From: Tepidamorphus sp.
Lineage (GTDB): Bacteria > Pseudomonadota > Alphaproteobacteria > Rhizobiales > Tepidamorphaceae
Assembly (NCBI GenBank): GCA_028280885.1
Contig: JANQKY010000106.1
Coordinates: forward strand, 1-64,000
DNA: 64,000 nt
Direction of reading: 5' to 3'
In this document: positions 32,901-42,821 of the stretch, piece after piece
Position numbering within the stretch: position 1 is the first letter of the stretch
How the letters are laid out: each line of letters starts with the position of its first letter
Program-made: the position numbers and the translations under genes
The notes under the pieces: generated by a model
What the model saw: the letters and a program-made list of their open reading frames with translations, nothing else
What the model was told of the DNA's origin: nothing
Databases searched by the model: none

Positions 32901-34007
32901 ACGTTCCGCGCGGTCGATGGCGTGTTGCGGCGGTTCAACCCGATCGCCTTCGACCAGATCGTCAGCGCCGCCGATGCCGGCCTGGAGCTCACCGAGGACA
33001 AGGTCGGGACGGCTTTTGCCGGCCATCTCGATTCGGGCAGCCTGCGGTTCGACGCGATGGAAGGGGCGTTCTCGATCGCGTCCGGCGTCGTGCGGGCCAG
33101 CAACATCCGCATTGATACCGATGCCCTCGACTCGTTTGCCTCCGCCACGATCGACCTGCCGGTGCTTCAGCTCAGTTCCGAATGGACCCTTCAGGTCACC
33201 GACGAGGAGGAAACGAGCCGGACGCGCGAGGTCGGCGTGGTGTTTTCAGGCCCGCTCGATCAGCCGCAGCGGTCGATCGATGTCTCGCCGCTGCTCGGCT
33301 ATCTGACGGTGCGCACCTTCGAGCAGGAGGTGGAGCGGCTTGAGAACCTGCAGGCCGAGATCCTCGAACGGCAGCGTCTTGGCCGCGAGCTGATCCGCCA
33401 GGGACAGGAGCGCGTGCGCCGTGAGCGCGAGGAGGCCGAACGGGCCGAAGACGAGGCCGCGCGCCTTGAAGCCGAGCGTGAAGCAGCCGAAGAGGCGGCG
33501 CGACGGCGCGAGGAGGAGGCGGCCGAACGGCTGCGCCGGCAGGAGGCGGAACAGGCCCGCCTGCGCGAGGCCGAGCGTCAGGCCGCCGAAGAGGCGCGCC
33601 GGCGCGAACAGCAGTTGCGCGAGCAATACTGGCGGGACCAGCAGCGGCTGGAAGAGGAGCGGGCGGCCGAGCAGGCCGGCCTGCCGCCGACCGAGCCCCT
33701 TCCGGGAAGCGGTGTGGGGGTCGGTCCGGCGACGCGCCTGGACAGCGACGCCTTCCGCCGCCGTATCGAGGATCTGCTGCAGGAAATTCCGGCGACCCCC
33801 GACGAGCCGCTGCCGACCGGCGGCGTGCTCGCCCGCGAGCCGCTTCCGGGTCCGTCCGGCACGACCTTCGGCGAACCCGCGCCGCGGCTGAACGCGCCGG
33901 TCGTCATCGTGCCGCGCCCCGCCCGGCCCGTCGCCCCGGCGCCGCGGCTCGATAATGATCCGGTCGGCGGGGCGGCCGGCACGCGGCGCGAGCGAAGCTT
34001 CCGTTAG
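29952..34007 (+). CDS. AsmA-family large envelope protein with charged coiled-coil tail
   Basis: 1,351 aa from GTG 29952. One N-terminal membrane segment (FLLSLGIAIALILAAAFTAPFFI) is followed by the AsmA start DWSSYRTYFEAQASEALGRPVAIDGAFDVRIMPYPSLIADDV. The body is a long beta-rich repeat, with the AsmA C-terminal region near residues 870-1060 (LTARTFDLTDTVSLGDAQADFSFDPMRLSLENLRGNAYGG...LTGTGTFRAVDGVLRRFNP). Such proteins bridge the periplasm and are linked to lipid transport and outer-membrane homeostasis. Residues from about 1115 to 1240 form an E/R/A/Q-rich coiled coil, followed by a Pro-rich tail, an addition not present in E. coli AsmA. Stands alone between oppositely or distantly placed genes. 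Confidence 0.9.
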   Translation: MNAFLLSLGIAIALILAAAFTAPFFIDWSSYRTYFEAQASEALGRPVAIDGAFDVRIMPYPSLIADDVRIGADGSREGVERIELRAALTPLLSGRFQVTDFTLIEPRAVLRLAADGAVSWAADDKPVMPVDPDRITLDKIDITAGHFTIEDARSGETYLLEGVNLTGSATSLRGPFKVEGGGSLDGDRYTVKLATGRMADDGSGMRVKASILPAATALDIDLDGALLRIDNMPVFDGQLVVKRPGPEPETEAWRLDGALVASPEALVMDQLSVRLGTEERHVSLSGAANVRFGADPRFDAVISARQIDFDRSFGSGPDAPVSTQAAVGTFGSLLDPAIFPLPGHLALDVESLVVAGGLLERLTVDVEIDGDIWAIERAVVAAPGRSSLGVAGTIGFGDADPVFDGAIRLQSEQAGVFANWLFATQADATRFGVPVGGMEASAQVRLDATGMAFERVDVRTPDSAVQGSARYAPAGEGGRGEVALALTADSFDLSDLGPGGLAGEAGLLPALEALLSDVDLGLQLQAGALSSGDISANGVRVDMLLSDGDALVRQLSIEDLGGARLSGSGAVEAYASAPDGDLDFGLSADALDGVIDVLRTLGADRTVELLADRAGALVPVDLTVALKATGSERGSVGSIDLGGTAGGSDLSLAVGFDGDPEAIEAADLDIRASAYNPDGVLLARQLGLASPMGLDSGSGVAGEVSLTARGRLDDDMDVALRASGAGIDGEIRGNGRWSAADGVQAGGSVSADIADFEALLGLAGIVLPSIDATPVAVKATIAADDGVWELDGLEITDPLAGMVGARGSLSLDLSGEDRVVGGALDVDRLSLEWLAGALVGAPAVVFPQAPAGETAFPSAPLAPVERAGWRGRIGLTARTFDLTDTVSLGDAQADFSFDPMRLSLENLRGNAYGGRMVAGVDLTTEDGFIELTGRLDLNDARLEEIVWQANGRPVATGAVWAGAEFTGQGRSLSAIAATLTGTGTFRAVDGVLRRFNPIAFDQIVSAADAGLELTEDKVGTAFAGHLDSGSLRFDAMEGAFSIASGVVRASNIRIDTDALDSFASATIDLPVLQLSSEWTLQVTDEEETSRTREVGVVFSGPLDQPQRSIDVSPLLGYLTVRTFEQEVERLENLQAEILERQRLGRELIRQGQERVRREREEAERAEDEAARLEAEREAAEEAARRREEEAAERLRRQEAEQARLREAERQAAEEARRREQQLREQYWRDQQRLEEERAAEQAGLPPTEPLPGSGVGVGPATRLDSDAFRRRIEDLLQEIPATPDEPLPTGGVLAREPLPGPSGTTFGEPAPRLNAPVVIVPRPARPVAPAPRLDNDPVGGAAGTRRERSFR

Positions 34008-34011
34008 ACCG

Positions 34012-34236
34012 TCAATCGCCGGAGGGTCGCCGTATTTCGTTGAGGACGAAGACGCGCAACGCCGAGGACAGGCCGCTGTCTCCGCGTCCGGCGTCGATTT
34101 CGGCAATCAGCTTCGCAACCGGTAGCCCGCGTGCCGCGGCGATCTCGGCGAGTGCCTGCCAGAACGCGTCTTCCAGCGAAACGCTGGTGCGGTGTCCGGC
34201 GATCGTCACCGAGCGCTTGCGCTGATCGGCGCTCAT
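34012..34236 (-). CDS. Ribbon-helix-helix domain protein
   Basis: 74 aa: RKRSVTIAGHRTSVSLEDAFWQALAEIAAARGLPVAKLIAEIDAGR shows a beta strand followed by two helices, as in the RHH_4 family of alphaproteobacteria. Probably DNA-binding; target unknown. It starts within the last codon of the DUF4169 gene (ATGA, 34233-34236) on the same strand, and this pair is commonly found downstream of fumC in rhizobia. Convergent with the AsmA-like gene (4 bp apart). Confidence 0.85.
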   Translation of the reverse strand: MSADQRKRSVTIAGHRTSVSLEDAFWQALAEIAAARGLPVAKLIAEIDAGRGDSGLSSALRVFVLNEIRRPSGD

Positions 34237-34421
34237 TCCGGGTCGTCTTCGGCGCGCCGATGACCGTCGAGATGCCGGTCGGCGCGCTCTTTGAGCGCGT
34301 CCTGGCGCTGCCGCTCGCCTTTCGTGCGGCCGAAGCGGGCGCGGTTCTCGTCCGCCCGCGCGGCCTTGTCCGCACGGGCCTTCTTCTTGCGGGCCTTGTT
34401 GAGATTGATGATCTCGGCCAT
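34233..34421 (-). CDS. DUF4169 family small protein
   Basis: 62 aa. MAEIINLNKARKKKARADKAARADENRARFGRTKGERQRQ is the DUF4169 pattern, very basic at the N-terminus and acidic at the end (AEDDPE). Function unknown. It lies 8 bp after fumC and overlaps the ribbon-helix-helix gene. Confidence 0.88.
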   Translation of the reverse strand: MAEIINLNKARKKKARADKAARADENRARFGRTKGERQRQDALKERADRHLDGHRRAEDDPE

Positions 34422-34429
34422 CGGCGCGG

Positions 34430-35842
<1,413 letters not shown>

Positions 35843-35965
35843 GGCAGGATCCTCAAAAGCGTGGACTATGGTCTGTCGGGCTTCTAGCACGCCATTCCGG
35901 CGCGCGAAATCGCTATGCGGCGACAGGCGTCGCGATCGCGCCGTCAGGCTTTCGCGCGCGGCGCT

Positions 35966-36595
35966 CTATGACTTGCGGAACTTGTCGAGGCTGACGACTT
36001 CGGCGCCGGCGGGCTCGGCTGCCTGGTCATCCGGTTCATCGGCCTTAAGCGCCGGCGTGTCATCGGCCTGCGAGGCCGCGACCGCGGGCTTGGCGGCGGG
36101 GCGTTCGCGCGACGACGGATCCGTTCCCCGGCTTGCTTCGGCCGCGTTGCCGGAATCGGGCGCGGGGGACCGGTCCTGCGATCCGAGCTGCACGGCATCG
36201 CCATCGGCGGCGGCAGCGGCGGCGGCAGGTGCGTCAGCCTCGCCCGATTCGAATTGCAGGCCGAACTGGACGCTGGGGTCGAGAAAGCCCTTGATCGACG
36301 AATAGGGCACCACCAGCCGTTCGGGGATGCCGTTGAAGGACAGGCTCACCGAAAATCCGGTCTCGGTCACCTCGAGATCCCAGAACTGGTGCTGCAGGAC
36401 GACGGTCATCTCTTCCGGGTAGCTTTCGCGCAGCCGGTTGGAAATGCGCACGCCCGGCGCCGTGGTGTCGAAGGCGATGAAGAAGTGATGTTCGCCGGGC
36501 AGGCCGTTGCGGGCGACATCGGCCAGGACGGAGCGCACGACGCCGCGAAGCGCCTCCTGCGCGAGAAGATCGTATCGAATGAGGTCCTGCGCCAT
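35966..36595 (-). CDS. sspB: SspB-family ClpXP adaptor protein
   Basis: 209 aa. The N-terminal 130 residues are the SspB fold of alphaproteobacteria: IRYDLLAQEALRGVVRSVLADVARNGLPGEHHFFIAFDTTAPGV, YPEEMTVVLQHQFWDLEV and FSVSLSFNGIPERLVVPYSSIKGFLDPSVQFGLQFE. The rest is a disordered Ala/Asp/Pro tail ending EVVSLDKFRKS, which should be the ClpX-docking segment. SspB delivers ssrA-tagged proteins to ClpXP. The gene lies next to the tmRNA gene that writes those tags. Confidence 0.92.
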   Translation of the reverse strand: MAQDLIRYDLLAQEALRGVVRSVLADVARNGLPGEHHFFIAFDTTAPGVRISNRLRESYPEEMTVVLQHQFWDLEVTETGFSVSLSFNGIPERLVVPYSSIKGFLDPSVQFGLQFESGEADAPAAAAAAADGDAVQLGSQDRSPAPDSGNAAEASRGTDPSSRERPAAKPAVAASQADDTPALKADEPDDQAAEPAGAEVVSLDKFRKS

Positions 36596-36658
36596 TGTCG
36601 GCTTGTGCCCGAGCCCTGTCGTTCAAAACATCCATGCCGGGCGTCTGCCCGACGGAAT

Positions 36659-36678
36659 CCGGCCGCAACAGCGGCCGG
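36659..36678 (-). terminator. Hairpin between tmRNA gene and sspB
   Basis: CCGGCCGC-AACA-GCGGCCGG, an 8-bp perfect stem with a four-base loop, lies just after the tmRNA 3' end. No T-run follows, so termination would be weak or Rho-assisted, or the hairpin may mark an RNA processing boundary. Confidence 0.4.
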
Positions 36679-36685
36679 AAGAGTT

Positions 36686-37046
36686 AAGGTGGAGGCTTCT
36701 GTTGCCAGGTGCCTCCGAACCCCGCCTGAGGGTGCTAACCCGTCAGGGCTTTAGATCGGTGTTTCAAACTGCCTTACGCAGCCTGAGCAACCGGAGCATA
36801 GTTGTCGTTGGCAACTATAAAGATGGCCCGATATCGGTGGTGCCATGCCGAGCGAAAGCACGTCCTTTACACCCTCGTCGATCCTGTTTCGCCCCCGCCG
36901 CAGCCGACCATCCTCTAAAGTTTCAGCCCCTCAAGGAGGGTGCCCTCAAAGGAGGATCGGTTCCGGTGGAGGCGCCGGGTACTGCCCCCGGGTCCGATGG
37001 GTTTATTGCGACGACCGTTTATCGCCATAGCCGGCCGAAGCCGACA
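36686..37046 (-). ncRNA. ssrA: Transfer-messenger RNA, circularly permuted two-piece alphaproteobacterial type
   Basis: The tag frame is at 36774-36812 (minus strand) and reads ANDNYAPVAQAA followed by TAA, an alphaproteobacterial tag. The tRNA-like ends are in swapped order: 5' half GGGGGCGAAACAGGATCGAC starts at 36896, and the 3' half ends CGCCTCC then ACC near 36965. The acceptor stem GGGGGCG (36890-36896) pairs with CGCCTCC (36968-36974) with G-U at the third pair, the alanine identity element. Removal of about 70 nt (36897-36964) gives an acceptor piece (about 36965-37046) and a coding piece (36686-36896). tmRNA rescues stalled ribosomes. Outer ends are approximate. Confidence 0.9.
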
Positions 37047-37051
37047 GACCC

Positions 37052-37080
37052 AATATATGAGGGGTTGGGGTCCATGAAAA
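37052..37080 (-). promoter_or_regulatory. Putative ssrA promoter
   Basis: On the minus strand, TTTTCA (37075-37080), a 17-bp spacer and TATATT (37052-37057), placing the RNA start near 37045. The -35 is only a partial match. Confidence 0.45.
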
Positions 37081-37132
37081 GACGGTTGTCGCGCAATCGT
37101 CTTCAACAGCGCAAGAAAAGGGAGGAATGGCG

Positions 37133-37924
37133 ATGAGTGTTGCAACCGAGAAGGATGGCGCCGTCCGGACCGTCGTGATGGACCGGCCGGAGGCGAAGAA
37201 CGCCGTCGATCCTGAGACCGCCGAGGCGCTGGTTGAGGCGTTTTCGGCGTTCGAGGCCGATCCAACCGCATCGGTTGCCGTGTTTTACGGGGCCGGCGGA
37301 GCGTTCTGCGCGGGATATGACCTGAAACACGCCGCCGGCGGGGCGGGCGAGATCGCGACGCTCGGCTTCGCCGATACCCCGCAGGACGATGCGCGCGGGC
37401 CGATGGGGCCGACGCGCATGGCCCTGTCGAAGCCGGTGATCGCGGCGATCGCCGGCCCGGCGGTTGCCGGCGGCATGGAACTGGCGCTGTGGTGCGACCT
37501 GCGGGTGATGGAGGAAACGGCCTTCATGGGCGTCTATTGCCGGCGCTGGGGCGTGCCGCTCATCGATGGCGGCACGGTCCGTCTGCCGCGTCTCGTCGGC
37601 ATGGGCCGGGCGATGGACCTGATCCTGACCGGCCGCAGGGTCGAGGCGGACGAGGCGCTCAGGATCGGCCTGTGCGAGCGGGTCGTGGCGCCGGGGCAGG
37701 TGCGCATCGAGGCGGAGACGCTTGCCCATGAGATCGCCCGGTTTCCGCAGGCCTGCGCGCGCGCCGACCGGGCGTCGGCCTATGCGCAGTGGGATCTGCC
37801 GATGCGGGACGCGCTGAAACAGGAATTCGAGGGCGGCATGCCGGCACTTGCGGCCGAAGGGATTTCCGGGGCGGGCCGCTTTGCCGGCGGCAAGGGGCGC
37901 GGCGGCGATTTCGGCGATCTGTGA
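37133..37924 (+). CDS. Enoyl-CoA hydratase/isomerase (crotonase) family protein
   Basis: 263 aa from ATG 37133; an ATG two codons earlier sits too close to GGGAGG. Crotonase fold: VVMDRPEAKNAVDPETAEALVEAF, SVAVFYGAGGAFCAGYDLKHAA (oxyanion strand and hexapeptide), KPVIAAIAGPAVAGGMELALWCDLRVMEETAFMGVYCRRWGVPLIDGGTVRLPRLVG. The hydratase glutamate of the second active-site loop is not obvious at the usual place (WGVPLIDGG), so hydratase, isomerase or another crotonase reaction is open. It stands alone between the divergent tmRNA gene and thyA. Confidence 0.88.
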   Translation: MSVATEKDGAVRTVVMDRPEAKNAVDPETAEALVEAFSAFEADPTASVAVFYGAGGAFCAGYDLKHAAGGAGEIATLGFADTPQDDARGPMGPTRMALSKPVIAAIAGPAVAGGMELALWCDLRVMEETAFMGVYCRRWGVPLIDGGTVRLPRLVGMGRAMDLILTGRRVEADEALRIGLCERVVAPGQVRIEAETLAHEIARFPQACARADRASAYAQWDLPMRDALKQEFEGGMPALAAEGISGAGRFAGGKGRGGDFGDL

Positions 37925-37993
37925 GCTATCCACAGCCCGCTGCAACCCAAACCGGAATCGCATAAGCTGCGCTCTACTGACCAGGGAACGACC

Positions 37994-38788
37994 ATGCGCG
38001 CCTATCACGAGCTTCTCTACCGCATCCTCGACGAGGGCATCGTCAAGGACGACCGCACCGGCACCGGGACGCGCAGCGTGTTCGGGCATCAGATGCGGTT
38101 CGATCTTGCCGACGGGTTCCCGCTGGTGACGACCAAGAAGCTGCATGTGAAGTCGATCATCCATGAGCTGCTGTGGTTCCTGAGGGGCGACACCAACATT
38201 GCCTATCTGACCGAAAACGGTGTCCGGATCTGGGACGAATGGGCCGACGAAAACGGCGATCTCGGCCCGGTCTACGGCCACCAGTGGCGCTCCTGGCCGG
38301 CGCGCGACGGCGGGACGATTGACCAGATCGCGCAAGTGGTTGAGCAGATTCGCTCAAATCCCGATTCACGCCGGCTGATGGTCACCGCCTGGAACCCGGC
38401 CGATGTCGATAAGATGGCGCTGCCGCCCTGCCACTGCCTGTTCCAGTTCTGGGTCGGCAATGGCAGGCTCTCCTGCCAGCTCTACCAGCGCTCCGGCGAC
38501 GTCTTCCTCGGCGTGCCCTTCAACATCGCCTCCTACGCGCTTCTGACGATGATGGTCGCGCAGGTGACGGGGCTCAAACCCGGCGACTTCGTCCATACGC
38601 TCGGCGACGCGCATCTCTATTCCAACCATCTCGACCAGGCGCGCCTGCAACTGAGCCGGCAGCCGAAGCCGCTGCCGACGATGCATGTCAATCCGGCGGT
38701 CACCGACATTTTCGGCTTCGTCTACGAGGATTTCGCGCTGGAGGGCTACGAGGCCCATCCGCATATCAAGGGCGAGGTCGCGGTCTAG
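37994..38788 (+). CDS. thyA: Thymidylate synthase
   Basis: 264 aa, as in E. coli. RTGTGTRSVFGHQMRFDLADGFPLVTTKKLHVKSIIHELLWFLRGDTN is the N-terminal signature, LPPCHCLFQFWV carries the catalytic Cys, and RSGDVFLGVPFNIASYALLTMMVAQVTG and NPAVTDIFGFVYEDFALEGYEAHPHIKGEVAV complete the folate and dUMP sites. The enzyme makes dTMP and oxidises methylene-THF to DHF, which a DHFR must reduce. In related genomes folA follows closely; here only its beginning remains (39202-39257). Confidence 0.97.
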   Translation: MRAYHELLYRILDEGIVKDDRTGTGTRSVFGHQMRFDLADGFPLVTTKKLHVKSIIHELLWFLRGDTNIAYLTENGVRIWDEWADENGDLGPVYGHQWRSWPARDGGTIDQIAQVVEQIRSNPDSRRLMVTAWNPADVDKMALPPCHCLFQFWVGNGRLSCQLYQRSGDVFLGVPFNIASYALLTMMVAQVTGLKPGDFVHTLGDAHLYSNHLDQARLQLSRQPKPLPTMHVNPAVTDIFGFVYEDFALEGYEAHPHIKGEVAV

Positions 38789-38849
38789 GGGTGGCGCAGC
38801 CACCTGACCGTGGAATCACCGAATCGCGGGGCCATACCGGGAGCGTCCG

Positions 38850-39185
38850 ATGCCTGTGCATTACATCTATCTCTTCGTCGCGATCGTCTGCGAGGTCATC
38901 GCCACGACGGCGCTCAAGGCGGCGAACGGCTTCACCGTTCTCGTGCCCACGATCATCGTCGTCGTGGGCTACGCCATTGCCTTCTTCTTTCTCAGCCTGA
39001 CGCTGAAATGGCTGCCGGTCGGCATCACCTATGCGATCTGGGCCGGGCTCGGCATCGTCCTCGTGGCGATCGCCAGCGCCGTGGTCTACCGCCAGGTGCC
39101 CGATTTCTACGGGATCCTCGGAATGACGCTCATCGTCGTCGGCGTCGTGATCGTCAACACGCTGTCGAAGACGAATGTCCATTGA
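38850..39185 (+). CDS. Small multidrug resistance (SMR/EmrE-like) transporter
   Basis: 111 aa with four membrane helices. MPVHYIYLFVAIVCEVIATTALKAANGF has the conserved Glu in helix 1 (E15 by count) that binds H+ and drug; TYAIWAGLGIVLVAIASAVVY is the helix 3 signature with the G-L-G interface. SMR proteins export quaternary ammonium compounds or guanidinium as antiparallel dimers. It lies between thyA and the folA remnant on the same strand. Confidence 0.92.
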   Translation: MPVHYIYLFVAIVCEVIATTALKAANGFTVLVPTIIVVVGYAIAFFFLSLTLKWLPVGITYAIWAGLGIVLVAIASAVVYRQVPDFYGILGMTLIVVGVVIVNTLSKTNVH

Positions 39186-39201
39186 GGCGGGCGGCCGAAC
39201 C

Positions 39202-39257
39202 GTGCGCCTGTCGATCATCGCAGCCGTTGCGGAAAACCGCGTCATCGGCAGCGACAC
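39202..39257 (+). pseudogene. folA: 5' remnant of native dihydrofolate reductase gene
   Basis: GTG at 39202 starts VRLSIIAAVAENRVIGSD, the N-terminus of a typical bacterial DHFR (cf. ISLIAAVAENRVIG...LPW). After about 18 codons the DHFR match stops, and the frame runs into low-GC DNA and ends at 39322-39324. No other native DHFR part was found to the right. It lies just after thyA and the SMR gene, where folA is expected. Confidence 0.82.
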
Positions 39258-39269
39258 TCCGTTTAAACA

Positions 39270-39995
39270 TTATCTAGATGCAGCAAGCGTTAGCTGCTGG
39301 TCAAAAAGGTTGAGAGATTCCTGATGCTCCAAGTTTGCTTTTTCAATTTCGTCTAGGTGCTGGAGTAACCACTTTTCCGCTAGAGGGTCGATTTTCAGGA
39401 AATCCCGTGGGTTCACGTATCTCCTATTGTATTTCTTTTTCTTGTAGATATAGAATCTCGACGGATATTCATCTACTTCGGATTTTGCGCACTCTTGTTC
39501 TTCAATTAATTTCCAGCCATCATCGTTTTCAAAGCTGATATCAAAGGTCGCGTCACCGTCTATTTTACCTGTGAATACTAATGTTAAATAAATCTTATAG
39601 TAAAGGTCTGCGAATAGTTTGTATATTTCTGCGCCGCCAATTACAAATATGTCCCTCTTGTGGGACGTAATGCTTAATGCATCCGCAATAAATAATGCGT
39701 TTTCCCTGGTGGTTGCCCAGTATAAAGCCCTTTCTGGATCCCAAAATGACCGATTCGTGGAGTCGGCATCCTGCGACCGGGAGATGACTATGTTCTTTCT
39801 GTTTGGAAGGGGGCGGCCGATCGATTCGTAGGTTTTGCGACCCATGATGACGGCGTGTCCGGTGGTTATCTCCCGAAACCGTTTGAGATCACCCTTCAGT
39901 CGCCATGGAAGCTGATTGTCGCAACCGATGATATTCTGCGGATAGCTTCTCGCCACCACAAAGGAAATGTCCGGCGCCTGAATTCCTTTGTTCAT
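39270..39995 (-). CDS. Dihydrofolate reductase, low-GC, with C-terminal extension
   Basis: 241 aa. The first 170 residues are a full DHFR: ISFVVARSYPQNIIGCDNQLPWRLKGDLKRFREITTGHAVIMGRKTYESIGRPLPNRKNIVISR in overlapping parts, with the active-site acid about Asp36 (LKGDLKRF), and DIFVIGGAEIYKLFADLYYKIYLTLV. About 70 residues follow (NRRYVNPRDFLKIDPLAEKWLLQHLDEIEK...) that ordinary DHFRs lack. Base composition is far poorer in GC than the flanks, and it reads opposite to the native folA stub it replaces, so it was acquired. It should supply THF for thyA; relatives of this type can be trimethoprim-insensitive, but that cannot be told from sequence. Confidence 0.9.
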   Translation of the reverse strand: MNKGIQAPDISFVVARSYPQNIIGCDNQLPWRLKGDLKRFREITTGHAVIMGRKTYESIGRPLPNRKNIVISRSQDADSTNRSFWDPERALYWATTRENALFIADALSITSHKRDIFVIGGAEIYKLFADLYYKIYLTLVFTGKIDGDATFDISFENDDGWKLIEEQECAKSEVDEYPSRFYIYKKKKYNRRYVNPRDFLKIDPLAEKWLLQHLDEIEKANLEHQESLNLFDQQLTLAASR

Positions 39996-40123
39996 TCAGT
40001 CACCACATTTGGTTTCCGGCCCAGCCGCATTAGACGATTCACCCGTTCGCGATTCAGGTTAGTTCATAACGAACGTCATCGTGAAGCACATGTTGAACTC
40101 GAGTGAAAGCGATAGTTGGTTGC

Positions 40124-40155
40124 AGCCTCAATCAGCGTCACTGCTGATTGAGGCT
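40124..40155. terminator. Strong stem-loop at the right side of the DHFR insertion
   Basis: AGCCTCAATCAGC (40124-40136) and GCTGATTGAGGCT (40143-40155) form a perfect 13-bp stem with a six-base loop. It lies near the point where GC returns to the genomic level. There is no T-run on either strand. It may be a terminator remnant, an insulating hairpin or part of the insertion boundary. Confidence 0.5.
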
Positions 40156-40215
40156 TGCCGCCGCGCCACCTGCCGGGCAAAGTGCGGCGGACGTTCAATC
40201 GGGAGGAAACCGCCA

Positions 40216-41343
<1,128 letters not shown>

Positions 41344-41538
41344 ACGAGCGACGATGTGGCGGTCGCCTGATTGCCGCCCGATTGTCGCCTGAGGACAGGG
41401 TGCGCCCGGGGTGCGCCCCGGGGTGCGAATGGCGCGTTTTTTCCTGCGCCGATAGCCCGGCCGCCAGCTTGACAAGCGGTCGGGTGAGTCCCAACTGACA
41501 CACCAGCCCCGGCTTTCCCCGGCTTTCCCCGACTTTCA

Positions 41539-41567
41539 TTGAAAGGCCGGGACCCGTGGCCTATAAC
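41539..41567 (+). promoter_or_regulatory. Promoter upstream of hflKC
   Basis: TTGAAA (41539-41544), a 17-bp spacer and TATAAC (41562-41567), 90 bp before hflK. The context CATTGAAAG and CCTATAAC resembles alphaproteobacterial heat-shock (RpoH) promoters, which would suit this quality-control operon. The rest of the 314-bp gap holds tandem CCCCGGCTTT units (about 41505-41530) and no gene. Confidence 0.55.
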
Positions 41568-41657
41568 CCGCGCTGAGCGAAGAAAAGCGGCAGTAGCGAA
41601 CAACGGCGGCAGTCCGGCGGCCGGGCGCGGCCCAAATTCATCAGGCAAGGAGCATTC

Positions 41658-42821
41658 ATGCCCTGGAGCAATCAGAGCGGCGGCGGCGGTAATGGCTGGC
41701 GCGGGGGGAATGGCGGTCCGTGGGGCAGCCCACCGGGCGGCGGTGGTGGCGGCGGCGGTGGCCAGGGTGGCGGACAGCCGCCGGACCTCGAGGAGATCCT
41801 CAGGCGCAGCCAGGACCGGCTGAAGACCGTGATGCCCGGTGGCGGCGGCTCGCTGGGGGCCAAGGGCCTGCTGCTGATCCTGCTGGTCGTGGTCGCGCTG
41901 TGGGGCTTCAGCGGTTTCTACCGGGTCCAGGAAGGCGAGCAGGGCATCGTCCTGCGCTTCGGCGAATATGTCTCCCAGACCGGCTCGGGCCTGCACTACC
42001 ATCTGCCCTATCCGATCGAGACGGTTCAGACCGTTCCGGTGACGCAGATCCGGCGGACCGAGATCGGCATGCGACTGCTGGAAGACGGGCGCTCGACCCA
42101 GACCCGCGACGTGCCGGAGGAAAGCCTGATCCTGACCGGTGACGAGAACATCGTCGATGTCGACGTGTCGGTGTTCTGGCGGATCAACAATGCCGCGGAC
42201 TACCTGTTCAAGATCCAGAACCCGCAGGGCACGGTGAAGGCGGTCGCCGAAAGCGCCATGCGCGAGGTGATCGGCCGCAGCCAGCTCCAGCCGGTTCTGA
42301 CCCAGGCCCGCGCGATCACCGAGCAGAACGTCCTGGAACTGATCCAGCAGACGCTGGACGAATACCAGGCCGGCATCCAGATCACGCAGGTGCAGCTGCA
42401 GAAGGTCGACCCGCCGGCCCAGGTGATCGACGCGTTCCGCGATGTCCAGGCGGCCCGCGCCGACCAGGAGCGTCTGCGCAACGAGGCCCAGGCCTATGCC
42501 AACCGGGTGGTTCCGGAAGCGCGCGGCCAGTCGGCCCAGATCACCCAGCAGGCGGAAGCCTATCGCGAGCAGACCGTCAACGAGGCGACCGGTCAGGCCG
42601 ACCGCTTCTCGCAGGTCTATGAGGAATACCGCAAGGCACCGGAAGTCACCCGCGAGCGCCTGTTCCTGGAAACCATGGAGCGCGTGCTGGGGACGACCGA
42701 CAAGATCATCATCGACGAGAGCGCCGGCGGTGGTGGCGTGGTGCCGTATCTGCCGCTCGACCAGCTCAATCCGTCGACCACGCGTTCGCGCGGTAATTCG
42801 AATTCCGGAGACTCACAGTGA
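41658..42821 (+). CDS. hflK: FtsH protease modulator HflK
   Basis: 387 aa. A Gly-rich N-terminus (residues 8-38) precedes DLEEILRRSQDRLKTVMPGG, one membrane helix (GLLLILLVVVALWGFSGFYRV) and the SPFH/band-7 domain (EGEQGIVLRFGEYVSQTGSGLHYHLPYPIETVQ...). A coiled coil follows (AARADQERLRNEAQAYANRVVPEARGQ). HflK and HflC form a ring complex on the periplasmic side that encloses and restrains FtsH. The hflC start overlaps its stop (GTGA, 42818-42821). Confidence 0.96.
   Translation: MPWSNQSGGGGNGWRGGNGGPWGSPPGGGGGGGGGQGGGQPPDLEEILRRSQDRLKTVMPGGGGSLGAKGLLLILLVVVALWGFSGFYRVQEGEQGIVLRFGEYVSQTGSGLHYHLPYPIETVQTVPVTQIRRTEIGMRLLEDGRSTQTRDVPEESLILTGDENIVDVDVSVFWRINNAADYLFKIQNPQGTVKAVAESAMREVIGRSQLQPVLTQARAITEQNVLELIQQTLDEYQAGIQITQVQLQKVDPPAQVIDAFRDVQAARADQERLRNEAQAYANRVVPEARGQSAQITQQAEAYREQTVNEATGQADRFSQVYEEYRKAPEVTRERLFLETMERVLGTTDKIIIDESAGGGGVVPYLPLDQLNPSTTRSRGNSNSGDSQ

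Noticed and set aside
39258..40080. Integron cassette with attC site around the foreign DHFR
   Set aside because: GTTTAAAC at 39261-39268 and GTTAGTTCATAACGAAC at 40058-40074 look suggestive, but neither fits GTTRRRY/RYYYAAC pairs, and no integrase is present in the window.
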